Source of the DNA: Ignavibacteriales bacterium
Lineage (GTDB): Bacteria > Bacteroidota > Ignavibacteria > UBA10030
Direction of reading: 5' to 3'
DNA length: 5,690 nt
NCBI GenBank assembly: GCA_016207365.1
Contig: JACQPU010000041.1
Location: 1-5,690 of the forward strand
Both the position numbers and the translations under genes were made by a program. The notes beneath the pieces were generated by a model. That model had not been told where the DNA came from, did no database searches, and worked only from the letters and a program-made list of their open reading frames with translations. This document shows positions 5,635 to 5,690 of the stretch, in pieces; within the stretch, counting starts at the first letter, position 1; each line of letters opens with the position of its first letter.

Positions 5635-5676
5635 ACCGTGACTATCCGTTTGTTTCTGTGTGTTTCCGTGGTCCAT
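5635..5676 (-). repeat. degenerate ACACGGA/AAACAAA-type spacer repeat, copy 2
   Basis: Read on the minus strand, this begins ATGGACCACGGA and contains GAAACAAACGG and TCACGG, in the same order as copy 1 at 751-795. It lies upstream of the aldehyde dehydrogenase and argues that the sequence before 5573 is spacer rather than coding DNA. I see no convincing promoter in 5574-5690. Confidence 0.45.
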
Positions 5677-5690
5677 ACTTCAGCCCAACC

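Overview
The window looks like an ordinary chromosomal housekeeping and catabolic region of a Bacteroidota/Chlorobiota-type bacterium (Ignavibacteria-like, or a related lineage of the FCB group). The main pointer is the first gene, whose C-terminus is a type IX secretion (T9SS) type A sorting domain of the 'NYPNPFNP' kind. Base composition appears close to half G+C by eye. I cannot name a species.

Layout. A plus-strand gene (101-736) encodes a small exported protein with a signal peptide, one Ig-like/NEW3-like beta domain and the T9SS sorting domain; a possible promoter lies at 29-57. The other four genes are on the minus strand and converge on it. In their direction of transcription they are: an aldehyde dehydrogenase (5573-4089), a 191-bp spacer, L-lysine 6-transaminase lat (3897-2473), NAD+ synthase nadE (2472-1627, its ATG directly abutting the lat stop codon), an 83-bp repeat-rich spacer, and rsmI (1543-842), a 16S rRNA 2'-O-methyltransferase. 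I see no tRNA, rRNA, CRISPR array, insertion sequence or phage gene. Spacer 737-841 holds only a degenerate repeat and no clear terminator hairpin.

How the genes fit together. Lat moves the epsilon-amino group of lysine to 2-oxoglutarate, giving 2-aminoadipate 6-semialdehyde, which cyclises to piperideine-6-carboxylate. The neighbouring dehydrogenase is the natural candidate to oxidise this to 2-aminoadipate with reduction of NAD(P)+. NadE makes NAD+, so its coupling to lat may be cofactor supply, but that is inference. RsmI is a translation-fidelity gene with no evident link.

Most worth a second look: (1) the aldehyde dehydrogenase has no in-frame ATG, GTG or TTG where its homology begins, but has an ATT exactly there, behind a Shine-Dalgarno sequence with the same 5-nt spacing as lat; (2) a degenerate heptanucleotide repeat, four units per block in three blocks, occupies two spacers, and two blocks face each other to form a 19-bp hairpin directly before the GTG start of rsmI, which has no visible Shine-Dalgarno; (3) a second degenerate A/C/G-rich repeat occurs near both ends of the window. 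No wholly new system is evident.
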